A stretch of DNA of 64,000 bases from Rhodoferax sp. (GCA_024236015.1 JACKLK010000010.1:62001-126000), one strand, 5' to 3'. Positions 43,098-52,751 are shown, counted from the first letter of the stretch. The notes: generated by a model from the sequence alone, not told the origin. A program made the numbers and translations.

Positions 43098-44600
43098 TCA
43101 CTCGTCGCGGATGGTCCAGTCGAGCAGCGCGTCGAATGCCGCCCGGCTGGCGTAGGCATTCGCATGGTTGGTCATCGCAACCAGTACGTAACGACGCCCG
43201 CTGTTCGCGTGCACGTAGCCGGCAATGGCCACCACGTCGCGCAGGCTGCCGGTCTTGAGATGCGCGCTGCCGGCGGCGCGCGAACGGTTGCGGCGCATGG
43301 TGCCGTCGACGCCGGCGATCGGCAGCGACGACATCAGCTCGGGCATCAACGGCGACTGCCAGGCCGCCTGCAGCATGCGCGCCAGCGCCTGCGCACTGAC
43401 CCGTGCGCCACGCGACAGGCCGGCGCCGTTGTCCAGCAGTGGCGGCTCCAGCGTGCCGAAGCGTTCGCGCCACCAGGCACGTGCGACCTCGCGCGAGGCC
43501 TCGAACGATGCCGCGGCAGCGGATGGCGCGCCACCCGGGTCCTGGCCGTTCGGGCGCCGGGCCGGCAGGCTCAGGCTCAGGAACAGCTGCTGGGCCATGA
43601 CGTTGTTGCTGTATTTGTTGATGTCGCGGATCACCTCGGCCAGCGTCGGCGAGCCGATCTCGAGCACCGGGGTCGTGATGCCGGCGGGAACGAGTCCATC
43701 GCGCACCGTGCCCCCGAGCTGGCCTCCGACCTCGCGCCACATGCCTTCGACCGCCCGAGCGGCGAATCCCGCAGGATCGGGAAAGGCGATCGGCCATACC
43801 CGCTCCTGGCAGGCGGCCGGGAAGCTGCCGGCAAAGCGGACCCGCGTCGGATCCGAGAAGTCGGCGCGCAGGTTGCCACGATAGTCGCCGCAGTCGCCGC
43901 CGGACAACGGCACCGTTGGCGGGATGGTTACGCCCGCCAGCGGCGGATTGACGTGGATCCGCGCCAGGTTGTTCGGGCGGTCGGCGACAAAGGTCATGAC
44001 GACCGACTTGTAGTTGAGCAGCAACGCGTCGGGTGCGGCGTTGTAGGGTCGCAGCGGCTCGCCGTCGAAGCCGCCCGGATCGATGGGGGCCAGCGCGAAC
44101 GCGCTGCGGTCGAGCACGATGTCGCCGGCGATGCGCTCGATGCCCAGGCCGCGGATGCGGCGCATCAGCAGCCACAGGCGCTCGGCCACCAGGGTCGGGT
44201 CCCCCTGGCCCTGGAGATACAGGTTGCCGGTCAGGACACCATCGCGCACCGGTGCGTCGACGAACACCGGGGTACGCCAACTGTAGGCCGGCCCCAGCAG
44301 CTCCAGCGCGGCATAGGTGCTGACCAGCTTCATCACCGAGGCCGGGTTCATCGCGACCTCGGCCCGGTGGCTGGCACGCGCCGGCCGCTCACCCTGCGCA
44401 TCCACGACCAGGACCGACACCGCGTCGCGCGGCAGCTTGGCGCGCACCAGTGCCGCCTCGACCTCGGCGGGCAGGCCCTGGGCGTGGGCCACCGCACCCA
44501 GCAGCCCTGTCGCGATCAGGCACCGGACCGCGCGGATGGCCGGGGCGACCGGGAGCACAAGTCGCATCCGGGGGGATCGATGGGGGGTGGGGCGTGGCAT
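43098..44600 (-). CDS. dacB: D-alanyl-D-alanine carboxypeptidase/endopeptidase (PBP4 type)
   Basis: A 500-residue periplasmic S13-family penicillin-binding protein that trims and cleaves peptidoglycan crosslinks. It has a signal peptide (about residues 12-40), S88-V-M-K91 in NPASVMKLVSTYAALELLG, SNN in NKYSNNVMAQQL, and KTG in HLKTGSLRDVVAIAGYV. Between the first two motifs is the large insert typical of class C PBPs. ATG 44600 and 44567 are both possible starts. Confidence 0.93.
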   Translation of the reverse strand: MPRPTPHRSPRMRLVLPVAPAIRAVRCLIATGLLGAVAHAQGLPAEVEAALVRAKLPRDAVSVLVVDAQGERPARASHRAEVAMNPASVMKLVSTYAALELLGPAYSWRTPVFVDAPVRDGVLTGNLYLQGQGDPTLVAERLWLLMRRIRGLGIERIAGDIVLDRSAFALAPIDPGGFDGEPLRPYNAAPDALLLNYKSVVMTFVADRPNNLARIHVNPPLAGVTIPPTVPLSGGDCGDYRGNLRADFSDPTRVRFAGSFPAACQERVWPIAFPDPAGFAARAVEGMWREVGGQLGGTVRDGLVPAGITTPVLEIGSPTLAEVIRDINKYSNNVMAQQLFLSLSLPARRPNGQDPGGAPSAAAASFEASREVARAWWRERFGTLEPPLLDNGAGLSRGARVSAQALARMLQAAWQSPLMPELMSSLPIAGVDGTMRRNRSRAAGSAHLKTGSLRDVVAIAGYVHANSGRRYVLVAMTNHANAYASRAAFDALLDWTIRDE

Positions 44601-44698
44601 GGCGCCAGTCTACCGTGCGGCTGCCCGCTGCAGCGCGGCTGCCGGCAGGTTGCCGCGTCGCTCCGGATCCGGCGCCGCACCGCGGCCGGTGCATCCGG

Positions 44699-44704
44699 GA
44701 TAAT
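44699..44704 (+). promoter_or_regulatory. Candidate -10 (GATAAT) six bases before the EamA gene
   Basis: GATAAT, CCCCCG, ATG: same spacing as at purC, smg and dctR, with no Shine-Dalgarno sequence. Predicts a leaderless transcript. Confidence 0.35.
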
Positions 44705-44710
44705 CCCCCG

Positions 44711-45733
44711 ATGCGCCCGATCCCGTCCTTGTCTCCCCGCGCGATCGGCATCTCGGCCGCGCTGGTGACGGTCGTGATCTGGACCTCGTTCATCGTGATC
44801 GCCCGCGCAACGGCGGATCCTTCGCGTGGCGGTGCGCTCAATCCGTTCGATATCGCGTTCGCGCGCCTGCTTGGCGCCGGGGCCGTGCTGTTGCCCGTGG
44901 GCTGGTTCCTGGTCCGGCGCGACCGCGCGCGCGGCCAGCCCGTGTCGTCGATGTTCGGCTTCTCGCCGCTGCCGATCCGTACCACGGCGACGGTCGGCGT
45001 GTTTGGCGGTCTGCTGTATGCGATGCTGGCCTACAGCGGTTTTGTCTTTGCGCCCGCCGGCCACGCGGCCGTATTGATGCCGGGCAGCCTGCCGCTGTGG
45101 ACTGCCTTGCTGGCGCTGGCCTTCCTGGGTTCACGCATATCGCGCTCGCGCGCCATCGGCCTGGTGCTGATCGTCCTGGGCGACCTGATGGTGGGCGGGC
45201 CGAGCTTGCTGCGCGCCTTCAATGGCGGCGAAGTCTGGAAGGGCGACCTGCTGTTCATGACGGCCGCGCTGTGCTGGTCCTGTTACGGCGTGCTGGCGCG
45301 CCATTTCCTGCTGGACGCGGTGCGCGCCACCGTCGCGGTCACCGTGTTCGCGTTCTTCATCTACGTGCCGGTCTATGGCGCGCTGCTGCTGCTGCAATGC
45401 GTGCCGGGACGTTTCCTGGACGCGCCGCTGGGGCAGGTGCTGTTCCAGATGGTGTTCCAGGGAGTCGGCTCGGTTGTCATATCGGGCATTTCCTTCACCA
45501 AGATGATCCAGCATTTCGGCCCGGTGCGATCGACCATCATGACCTCGGTGGTTCCGGGCCTGGCGGCCTTGTCGGCGGTGTTGCTGCTGGGCGAGCCCAT
45601 GGGTTGGAACCTCGCGCTGGGCCTGGCGCTGGTGACGACGGGCATCGTGTTCGGCGTGCGTATGGGCCCGTTGCCACCGGTTGTGCCGACCCCTGTGCCG
45701 GTCGGTACGCCGGCCAGCCGTTCCGACTCCTGA
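44711..45733 (+). CDS. EamA/DMT-family transporter
   Basis: A 340-residue inner-membrane protein with about ten transmembrane segments in two EamA repeats (e.g. GISAALVTVVIWTSFIVIARA; LLFMTAALCWSCYGVLARHFL; MTSVVPGLAALSAVLLLGEPMGW). This is the drug/metabolite exporter superfamily; substrates range from amino acids to toxic metabolites and cannot be told here. The start is ATG 44711. It is 18 bases upstream of tsaB, so it may co-transcribe with that operon. Confidence 0.85.
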   Translation: MRPIPSLSPRAIGISAALVTVVIWTSFIVIARATADPSRGGALNPFDIAFARLLGAGAVLLPVGWFLVRRDRARGQPVSSMFGFSPLPIRTTATVGVFGGLLYAMLAYSGFVFAPAGHAAVLMPGSLPLWTALLALAFLGSRISRSRAIGLVLIVLGDLMVGGPSLLRAFNGGEVWKGDLLFMTAALCWSCYGVLARHFLLDAVRATVAVTVFAFFIYVPVYGALLLLQCVPGRFLDAPLGQVLFQMVFQGVGSVVISGISFTKMIQHFGPVRSTIMTSVVPGLAALSAVLLLGEPMGWNLALGLALVTTGIVFGVRMGPLPPVVPTPVPVGTPASRSDS

Positions 45734-45751
45734 GACACGAAAGCGCAGACC

Positions 45752-46507
45752 ATGCAACTGCTTGCCCTGGATACCAGCACCGACCGCATGTCGGTGGCCG
45801 TGGGTCGGTCGATCGAGGGTCGCCAGCAGGTCTGGTCGGACGAGGCCGAAGGCGGGGCGCAGGCGTCGAGCCGGCTGATTCCGATGGTCCGCGCGCAGAT
45901 GGCCCGGGCCGGCCTCGCTTTTTCCGAGCTCGATGCCATCGTGTTCGGTCGCGGTCCGGGTGCGTTCACCGGCTTGCGCACGGCGTGTGCGGTTGCCCAG
46001 GGGTTGGCACTGGGGGCCCGGACCGACGCGCCGGGCGCCCCCCGATCGGTGCCGGTGCTGCCGCTCGATTCCCTGATGGCCGTGGCCGAACAGGCCCGGA
46101 TCGCGCATGGCGGGTTGCAGCAGCCCTGGGACGTGCTGGCGATGCTGGACGCACGCATGGATGAAGTCTATTGGGGCAGTTACCGCTGGCATGGAAGCCA
46201 CTGGCAGGTGCTGGCGCCACCGGCGTTGGCGCGGCCGCGGGAGGTCCCGTTCGTTGCCGGCCAGGTGCTGGCCGGCAACGTGTTCGCGACCTACGGCGAC
46301 CGTTTGCCGGCTGCGTCGGCCGGCGCGCCGCAGATCGCCGCATTGCCGCTGGCCAGCGCCATGCTGGGCCTGGCTCCGACGTTGCTGGCCCAGGGCCAGG
46401 GGGTCGACGCGGCGCTGGCCTTGCCCCTGTATATCCGCGACAAGGTCGCCTCCACGACCGCCGAACGGGCCGCCGCCAAGGCCGCCGAGGCGCAGCCCGC
46501 ATCATGA
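45752..46507 (+). CDS. tsaB: tRNA threonylcarbamoyladenosine biosynthesis protein TsaB
   Basis: A 251-residue ASKHA-fold protein that partners with TsaD and TsaE in transferring the threonylcarbamoyl group to tRNA A37. Signatures: MQLLALDTSTDRMSVAV, GLAFSELDAIVFGRGPGAFTGLRTACAVAQGLALG and LAMLDARMDEVYWGSYRW. The stop overlaps the ATG of rimI (ATGA). Confidence 0.95.
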   Translation: MQLLALDTSTDRMSVAVGRSIEGRQQVWSDEAEGGAQASSRLIPMVRAQMARAGLAFSELDAIVFGRGPGAFTGLRTACAVAQGLALGARTDAPGAPRSVPVLPLDSLMAVAEQARIAHGGLQQPWDVLAMLDARMDEVYWGSYRWHGSHWQVLAPPALARPREVPFVAGQVLAGNVFATYGDRLPAASAGAPQIAALPLASAMLGLAPTLLAQGQGVDAALALPLYIRDKVASTTAERAAAKAAEAQPAS

Positions 46508-46971
46508 GCGCCGTCCTGCGCGCCCCCGAGGCGCAGTTCGAACCGATGGCCAGCGCGCACCTGTCGCAGGTGCTGCGCATCGAGCTGGAGGCGTACGCCC
46601 ATCCCTGGTCGGAGACCAACTTCCGTGATGCGATCAGCGCCGGCTACCAGGCGCAGATGTTGGTGGCCGATGGCACGGTGCTGGGTTATTTCATCGCGAT
46701 GAAAGGTGTCGACGAAGTCCACCTGCTCAACATCACCGTTGCGCCGGCCTTCCAGGGGCAGGGCTGGGCCCGGTTGATGCTCGACGCCCTGACCCTGTGG
46801 TCGCGCGGCCAGGGCGCCCAATGGGTGTGGCTGGAGGTGCGGGTCGGCAATCCGCGCGCGATCAAGGTCTACCAGAGCCACGGCTTTCGCCGCGTCGGCC
46901 ATCGCAAGGCGTATTACCCGGCCGCCAACGGCGCGCGGGAAGATGCCATCGTCATGAGCCTGAAGTTATGA
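46504..46971 (+). CDS. rimI: Ribosomal protein S18-alanine N-acetyltransferase
   Basis: A 155-residue GNAT acetyltransferase. Features: [42 protein letters not shown] (acetyl-CoA loop Q/R-x-x-G-x-A) and [30 protein letters not shown]. RimI acetylates the N-terminus of S18. It overlaps tsaB upstream and the glycosylase gene downstream by four bases each. Confidence 0.93.
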   Translation: MSAVLRAPEAQFEPMASAHLSQVLRIELEAYAHPWSETNFRDAISAGYQAQMLVADGTVLGYFIAMKGVDEVHLLNITVAPAFQGQGWARLMLDALTLWSRGQGAQWVWLEVRVGNPRAIKVYQSHGFRRVGHRKAYYPAANGAREDAIVMSLKL

Positions 46972-47903
46972 GTCCGTCCTCGCACGATCCCGGCGCCGGC
47001 AACGGCGTTCCACCGGCCGGGTTGCAGCTGGATGCGCGCCAGCGCGCCATGCTGGCGGAGATGAAGATACCGCTGTGGTGGCCGCAGGCCGCTGCGGAAT
47101 CGGAGCCGGAGGCGGTCGACGCCGCCGATGGGCCGCACGCATCCGTGTCGACGCCGGTTGCGGCGCCGGCTTCGGCGCCTGCGGCCTTGGTCGCCTCGAC
47201 GCCCCCGACACGGCCGCGCGTTGCGGCTCACGATGCCGCGCCTGCCGCCTTTGCACCCTCACCCGCTTCGGCACCGGTGGCCGACGGCGCGGTCGAACAC
47301 ATGGACTGGGCACAGCTGCGCGGCACCATCCAGGCCTGCAGCGCCTGCGGCCTGTGCGCCGGCCGCAAGGCGCCGGTGTTCGTGGCCGAACCGTCGCCGT
47401 CCCAGGCCGACTGGTTGATCGTCGGCGAGCCGCCGGACGAACACGAGGAACGTGCCGGCGCGCCCTTCGTCGGCAGTACCGGCCAGTTGCTGGACAACAT
47501 GTTGCAGGCCGTGCAGCTGCGCCGCGACGGGCAGGGTCGTGGCGGTGCGCGGTTGACGCCGGTCGTCAAATGCCGTCCGGCCGCCGTGCGCCCCCCGACT
47601 CCGCAGGAGCTGGCGCAATGCGCCGTCTACCTGGAACGCGAGATCGCGCTGACCCGGCCGCGGGTCATCGTCGCCATGGGCCGTTTCGCCGCGCTGTCGC
47701 TGCTCGGGCGCGACCATCCGGAGCTGCTGAAGCTGCCGTTCGGACAGGTGCGCGGCAAGGTCTACCGGCGCGACGGCATTGCCGTCGTCGTCACCTACCA
47801 TCCGTCGAAACTGTTGCGCGCACCGCTGCAAAAGGCCCAGGCCTGGGCCGACCTGTGCCTGGCACGTGCGCAAGCCCTTTCACCTTCAACGCCGACACCA
47901 TGA
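46968..47903 (+). CDS. Uracil-DNA glycosylase family protein (4Fe-4S type)
   Basis: A 311-residue member of the uracil-DNA glycosylase superfamily related to families 4/5. After ~110 residues of Ala/Pro-rich, poorly conserved sequence come the cysteine cluster [38 protein letters not shown] (GEAPG-like active site), [17 protein letters not shown] and TYHPSKLLR. It removes uracil from DNA. It overlaps rimI by ATGA and pyrF by ATGA. The long N-terminal linker is common in betaproteobacterial members. Confidence 0.9.
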   Translation: MSPSSHDPGAGNGVPPAGLQLDARQRAMLAEMKIPLWWPQAAAESEPEAVDAADGPHASVSTPVAAPASAPAALVASTPPTRPRVAAHDAAPAAFAPSPASAPVADGAVEHMDWAQLRGTIQACSACGLCAGRKAPVFVAEPSPSQADWLIVGEPPDEHEERAGAPFVGSTGQLLDNMLQAVQLRRDGQGRGGARLTPVVKCRPAAVRPPTPQELAQCAVYLEREIALTRPRVIVAMGRFAALSLLGRDHPELLKLPFGQVRGKVYRRDGIAVVVTYHPSKLLRAPLQKAQAWADLCLARAQALSPSTPTP

Positions 47904-48745
47904 ATTTCATCGACCAACTCGCCGACGCCGGCAGCCGCAATGCCTCCATGCTGTGTGTCGGACTCGATCCCGAACCGGCGCGTTTTCCGCAAGCCCTGCG
48001 CGGGGACGCTGGCCGGATCTACGACTTCTGTGCCGCCATCGTCGATGCCACTGCCGACCTGGCCATGGCCTTCAAGCCGCAGATCGCCTATTTCGCCGCG
48101 CACCGGGCGGAGGCGCAGCTCGAACAACTGATGGCCCACATGCGCCGCGCCGCACCCCATGTGCCGGTCATCCTGGATGCCAAGCGCGGCGACATCGGTT
48201 CGACCGCGGAGCAGTATGCGATCGAGGCGTTCGAGCGCTACGGTGCCGACGCGGTGACGCTGTCGCCGTTCATGGGTTTCGATTCGGTTCAGCCCTACCT
48301 GAAACACCACGGCAAGGGCGCCTTCCTGCTGTGCCGTACCTCGAACCCGGGCGGCGACGACCTGCAGAACCAGCGCCTGGCCAGCGTCGACGGTCAGCCG
48401 CTGCTGTACGAACATGTCGCGCGGCTGGCGCAGGGGCCGTGGAATACCAATGGCCAGCTCGGGCTGGTCGTGGGCGCGACCTATCCGGCCGAGATCGCGC
48501 GCGTGCGCGAGCTGGCGCCGACGTTGCCCTTGCTGATTCCGGGTGTCGGTGCGCAGGGCGGGGACGCGGCCGCGACGGTACGCGCCGGCTGGCGCGGCAA
48601 CACGGCGGACGGCAGCAGCACCGGGCCGATCGTCGTCAACTCGTCGCGCGCCATCCTGTATGCGTCGTCCGGCGCGGATTTTGCCGAAGCCGCGCGCGCC
48701 GAGGCGCGGCGCACGCGCGATGCATTGCAGGCGGCGCGCGGCTGA
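47900..48745 (+). CDS. pyrF: Orotidine 5'-phosphate decarboxylase, type 2
   Basis: A 281-residue enzyme forming UMP from OMP. Signatures: [48 protein letters not shown] (catalytic Lys/Asp), [34 protein letters not shown] and [12 protein letters not shown]. The length and TSNP motif mark the longer type 2 form found in Burkholderiales. Starts on the stop codon of the glycosylase gene. Confidence 0.97.
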   Translation: MNFIDQLADAGSRNASMLCVGLDPEPARFPQALRGDAGRIYDFCAAIVDATADLAMAFKPQIAYFAAHRAEAQLEQLMAHMRRAAPHVPVILDAKRGDIGSTAEQYAIEAFERYGADAVTLSPFMGFDSVQPYLKHHGKGAFLLCRTSNPGGDDLQNQRLASVDGQPLLYEHVARLAQGPWNTNGQLGLVVGATYPAEIARVRELAPTLPLLIPGVGAQGGDAAATVRAGWRGNTADGSSTGPIVVNSSRAILYASSGADFAEAARAEARRTRDALQAARG

Positions 48746-48793
48746 ATCCACCGGCCAGGGCACGCATCGAATTTGAAGGGGAGTGCAGGCAGC

Positions 48794-50080
48794 ATGCAAC
48801 AACAGATACCCAGCGTATTTCCGGACCGCCTCGCATGGGACGGCGACGGCACCAGCAGGATCCCGTTCGGCGTCTACACCAGCGAACAACTGCACCGGCG
48901 CGAACTCGACCGCTTCTTCTACCGCAGTCACTGGAGTTATGTGGCCCTGGAGGCCGAGATCCCGAACGCGGGCGACTTCAAGCGCACCGTGGTCGGCGAA
49001 CGCTCGGTCATCGTCGTGCGCGACAAGGACGGTTCGGTCAAGGTGGTGGAGAACGTCTGCGCGCACCGCGGCATGCAGTTCTGCCGCGAGCGCCACGGCA
49101 ACCGCCAGGAGTTCATCTGCCCCTACCACCAGTGGAGCTACACGCTGGCCGGCGATTTGCAGGGCGTGCCGTTTCGCCGTGGCGTGCGCCAGGACGGCAA
49201 GATCAACGGCGGCATGCCGGCAGACTTCAAGCTGGAGGACAACGGCCTGACCCGGCTCAAGGTCGCGTGCCGCGGCGGCGTCGTGTTCGCGTCGTTCGAC
49301 CACGGTGTCGAATCGCTCGAAGACTACCTGGGCCCCGAGATCCTGCGTTATTTCGACCGCCTGTTCAACGGCCGCAAGCTGAAGATCCTGGGCTACAACC
49401 GCCAGCGCATTCCGGGCAACTGGAAGCTGATGCAGGAGAACATCAAGGATCCGTACCACCCGGGGCTGCTGCACACCTGGTTCGTCACCTTCGGCCTGTG
49501 GCGCGCCGATAACAAGTCCGAACTGAAGATGGACCGGCACCATCGCCATGCGGCCATGATCTCCACGCGCGGCCAGTCGGGCAAGGCCGACCAGGTCACG
49601 CAGGTCTCGAGCTTCAAGGAGAGCATGCAGCTGCACGACGACCGCTTCCTGGACATCGTGCCCGAGGCCTGGTGGGGCGGGCCCAGTGCGGTGATGACGA
49701 CGCTGTTCCCCAGCGTGATCTTGCAGCAGCAGGTCAACAGCGTGTCGACGCGGCACATCCAGCCCGACGGGCACGGCGCGTTCAACTTCGAGTGGACGCA
49801 TTTCGGCTTCGAGGACGACGACGACGCCATGACCCGGCGCCGGCTGCGCCAGGCCAACCTGTTCGGCCCGGCCGGATTCGTGTCGGCCGATGATGGCGAG
49901 GTGATCGAGTTCAGCCAGCGCGGTTTCGACAGCAAGCCGGTGCACCGTGCGCTGGCCGAACTCGGAGGCCGGGAGGTCGGCGACACCGACCACATGGTGA
50001 CCGAGACGCTGATCCGCGGCATGTACCGCTACTGGCGCGAAGTGATGGAAAAGGACGACGAGCCCGGAGGCGACGCATGA
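48794..50080 (+). CDS. Aromatic-ring-hydroxylating oxygenase, large (alpha) subunit
   Basis: A 428-residue Rieske non-heme iron oxygenase. The Rieske ligands are C89-A-H91 (ENVCAHRGMQFC) and C109-P-Y-H112 (ICPYHQWSYTLAG). The mononuclear iron site is in NIKDPYHPGLLHTWF with H222 and H227. The sequence style (GYNRQRIPGNWKLMQENIKDPYH, LFPSVILQQQVNS) is closest in my knowledge to the salicylate 5-hydroxylase/anthranilate and ortho-halobenzoate dioxygenase group (NagG, AndAc, OhbB), so an ortho-substituted benzoate is a fair guess. Start ATG has GGGGAG upstream. The small subunit follows by ATGA; no ferredoxin or reductase is adjacent. Confidence 0.92.
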   Translation: MQQQIPSVFPDRLAWDGDGTSRIPFGVYTSEQLHRRELDRFFYRSHWSYVALEAEIPNAGDFKRTVVGERSVIVVRDKDGSVKVVENVCAHRGMQFCRERHGNRQEFICPYHQWSYTLAGDLQGVPFRRGVRQDGKINGGMPADFKLEDNGLTRLKVACRGGVVFASFDHGVESLEDYLGPEILRYFDRLFNGRKLKILGYNRQRIPGNWKLMQENIKDPYHPGLLHTWFVTFGLWRADNKSELKMDRHHRHAAMISTRGQSGKADQVTQVSSFKESMQLHDDRFLDIVPEAWWGGPSAVMTTLFPSVILQQQVNSVSTRHIQPDGHGAFNFEWTHFGFEDDDDAMTRRRLRQANLFGPAGFVSADDGEVIEFSQRGFDSKPVHRALAELGGREVGDTDHMVTETLIRGMYRYWREVMEKDDEPGGDA

Positions 50081-50559
50081 CCGCCGCGATCGACCCGCAG
50101 ACCTACACGGAGTTGAGCCAGCTGCTGGCCGAGTACGCCGCCGTCGTCGACGCCGCCGACTGGGACGCCTGGTGCGAGTTGTTCACCGACGACTGCGTCT
50201 ACAAGCTGATCCCGCGCGAGAACCACGAGCGCGGCCTGCCACTGGCGACGATGGATTTCGAGAGCAAGGGCATGCTCAAGGACCGGGCCTATGCGATTCG
50301 CGAGACCTTGTTCCATGACCCGTATTACCAGCGCCACGTCGTGGGCGCGCCGCGGCTGCTGGACGTGGCGCCGGATCGCATCGTCTGCGAATCGAACTAC
50401 GCGGTGTTCCGCACCAAGTTGTCGGAGCTGACCCAGGTGTTCAACGTCGGGCGTTACCTGGATACGGTGGTGCGGCTGGACTCCGGCTGGCGCTTTGCGT
50501 CGCGGCTGTGCATCTACGACAGCGAGATGATTCCGAATTCGATCATCTACCCGGTGTAG
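50077..50559 (+). CDS. Aromatic-ring-hydroxylating oxygenase, small (beta) subunit
   Basis: A 160-residue SnoaL/NTF2-like subunit. Conserved parts include SQLLAEYAAVVDAADWDAWCELFTDD, YAIRETLFHDPYYQRHVVG and FRTKLSELTQVFNVGRYLD. It forms the structural half of the oxygenase hexamer with the preceding alpha subunit, to which it is coupled by an ATGA overlap. Confidence 0.9.
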   Translation: MTAAIDPQTYTELSQLLAEYAAVVDAADWDAWCELFTDDCVYKLIPRENHERGLPLATMDFESKGMLKDRAYAIRETLFHDPYYQRHVVGAPRLLDVAPDRIVCESNYAVFRTKLSELTQVFNVGRYLDTVVRLDSGWRFASRLCIYDSEMIPNSIIYPV

Positions 50560-50562
50560 ACG

Positions 50563-51225
50563 CTATTGGTGCGCACCCGTCCTGCGCCGGCGCCCCAACC
50601 AGTGCACCAGTGCACCGCCGGACAGCAGCATGGCCAGCGCGCTGGGTTCGGGAACCATGGACACGTTGTCGAGGCTGCCGACGTCGGCGCCGCTCTGGTA
50701 TTCGGCGCGAATCCTGAGCCCGGTGAGGTTGGACAGGACCGAGGCAAACTGCGCCTCGCTCGCCACGGCGCCATTCAGGGTGTCGATGTGCCAGGCTCCG
50801 GCGGACAGCGGAACCGCATATGAGGTCCAGCCGCCGTTGGCAGGATTCGTCGCCAGGTCATAGGCCAGTGTCAGCCCCGCGCCTTGAAGAATGACGTCTT
50901 CGTCGTTGAACTGATTGGCGCCGCCAGGATAGACCTGACGCAGGTCGAATGTGAGCATCGTACCTGCGGCGAAGCTCTTGTTGCCCAGATACATGTCGGG
51001 CGCGACGAAGTACGTGACACCGCCCGTGGTCCGGTCGTCGATGAAGACATGGCCACCGGGATTGCCGCCGACCGCACTCCATTGGAGATCACCGGTCGCG
51101 TCGCCAGTCGCGGACCAGCCCTGCGTGCCGGAGTCGAATGTGCTGAGTGCCCCATGGGCGGACAACGAGGTCACGGCGGCCGCCAGCGCGGCAAGGGTCG
51201 ATACGGTACTGACAAGTCGCTTCAT
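50563..51225 (-). CDS. PEP-CTERM protein with laminin-B-like domain
   Basis: A 220-residue exported protein with a signal peptide (residues 1-26, ending AHGA), a beta-rich domain, and a C-terminal sorting signal VPEPSALAMLLSGGALVHWL followed by GRRRR. The domain (FDSGTQGWSATGD, VGGNPGGHVFIDD, FVAPDMYLGNKS, LTFDLRQVYPGG) resembles the laminin B (domain IV) carbohydrate-associated fold. The start at 51225 is preferred because GTTGGAGG is properly spaced from it; ATG 51231 is too close. Converges with the oxygenase genes. Confidence 0.82.
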   Translation of the reverse strand: MKRLVSTVSTLAALAAAVTSLSAHGALSTFDSGTQGWSATGDATGDLQWSAVGGNPGGHVFIDDRTTGGVTYFVAPDMYLGNKSFAAGTMLTFDLRQVYPGGANQFNDEDVILQGAGLTLAYDLATNPANGGWTSYAVPLSAGAWHIDTLNGAVASEAQFASVLSNLTGLRIRAEYQSGADVGSLDNVSMVPEPSALAMLLSGGALVHWLGRRRRTGAHQ

Positions 51226-51311
51226 CTGCATGCCTCCAACGAGAATGGGAACGGGTGGCCCGGCCAGGGCCCCCTGCTGTGAGCATTCTGGCATACGGAC
51301 ACGATGGCGCT

Positions 51312-52694
51312 TCAATGCGGCGCGCGTGTGGGCGCCGTGCCGCCACCGTCGCGCATCTTCCCCACCACCCTGAAACACCACCACATCCCGATGACCCCGA
51401 ACGCGATCACGCCCAGCCCGTATCCCGCCAGCGCTCCCTTGGCGCCGAACCAGGACTGGCCCAGCCAGACGAACGGGATCACGCCCAGCGTCGAACGACC
51501 CCAGTTCAGCGCGGTCGAGTAGAACGCGAAACCGAGGTTGTTGAACGCGGCGTTGGCGACGAACAAGGCGCCGTTGAACAGGAAGCTGCCGGCCACGAAG
51601 ATGCAGAAGAACACGATCAGTTCGCGTGCCAGGCCGTGCGACTGGAACAGGTCGGCGATCAGGCCGCTACCCACTGCGAGCAGGATCCAGACCGCCAGCG
51701 CATAGACCAGCGTGACCTTGAGCGCGTCGTGCACCGTGGATGTGACCCGGTCGAAACGCCGGGCGCCGAAGTTCTGGCCGACGATGGGGCCGATGGCGCC
51801 CGAGAGCGCGAACAACACGCCGAACGCGACCGGGATGATGCGCTGGATCACGGTCCAGCCGGCGATGGCTTCGTCGCCGTAGCTCGAGATGGCCTCGGTG
51901 ACGAAGGCATTGCCCACCGGGGTCGCGATCTGGGTCAGCACGGCGGGCATGGCGATCGCCATGAACGGCGCGAGCTCGCGCAGTACCAGCGTGACGTGGG
52001 GACGGGCCACCAGCTTGTGGACGCGCCACAGGCCGTGCAGGCCGATCACGACCATGGCCACGCGCACGATGATGGTGGCAATCGCCACGCCGTGCAGTTC
52101 CAGCCCCAGCCCCAGGATCAGCAGCGGGTCCATGACCAGCGCCGTGGCGGCCGCGCCCAGCGTGACATACATCGCGCGGCGTGCGTCGCCGGTGGCGCGC
52201 AGCAGGCCCGACAGGCACATGCCCACGCCCAGCAAGGGCCACGACGGAAGAATGATGCGCATCAGCGTCGCGGCGCGTTCGGCCGTCTGCCCGCGCGCGC
52301 CCAGCAACTCCATGGCCGGGTCGATCAGCGGATAACAGGCCAGGGCCAGCAACGCCATGCAGGTGCCGACGATGATCAGCGACGCACCGGCGATCTGGCG
52401 TGCCTGCGCGGGTTGGCCGCGGCCCAGCGCGCGCGCCGTCAGCGCGGTGGCCGCGATCGACAGGCCGATCGACATCGACGTGGCCAGGAACAAGAGCGTG
52501 GTCGCGTAACCGAGCGCGGCGGTCAACTCGGGCTGGCGCAGCAGCGTGATGTAGAACAGGTTCAGCGCATCGACCGCGAACACCGCCACCAGGCCGATGG
52601 AGCCGGCGGCGGTCATGCGGATCACATGGCCCAGCGTCGAACCGGTGACGAGACGGCCTTGGGATGCAGCAGCGCCGTCAGCGGGTTTTTGCAT
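51312..52694 (-). CDS. MATE-family multidrug/sodium antiporter
   Basis: A 460-residue inner-membrane protein with about twelve transmembrane helices and two MatE repeats: LFLATSMSIGLSIAATALTARALGRGQ, GMCLSGLLRATGDARRAMYV, AMPAVLTQIATPVGNAFVTEAI and GAIGPIVGQNFGARRFDRV. MATE proteins export cationic compounds using H+ or Na+. It lies ~57 bases downstream of proA on the same strand. Confidence 0.9.
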   Translation of the reverse strand: MQKPADGAAASQGRLVTGSTLGHVIRMTAAGSIGLVAVFAVDALNLFYITLLRQPELTAALGYATTLLFLATSMSIGLSIAATALTARALGRGQPAQARQIAGASLIIVGTCMALLALACYPLIDPAMELLGARGQTAERAATLMRIILPSWPLLGVGMCLSGLLRATGDARRAMYVTLGAAATALVMDPLLILGLGLELHGVAIATIIVRVAMVVIGLHGLWRVHKLVARPHVTLVLRELAPFMAIAMPAVLTQIATPVGNAFVTEAISSYGDEAIAGWTVIQRIIPVAFGVLFALSGAIGPIVGQNFGARRFDRVTSTVHDALKVTLVYALAVWILLAVGSGLIADLFQSHGLARELIVFFCIFVAGSFLFNGALFVANAAFNNLGFAFYSTALNWGRSTLGVIPFVWLGQSWFGAKGALAGYGLGVIAFGVIGMWWCFRVVGKMRDGGGTAPTRAPH

Positions 52695-52751
52695 GGAGTG
52701 GGTGCGGCGGGCGGGGCCTGGGCCCGGCCCGCGTGGGGCCGGACGCGGCGC

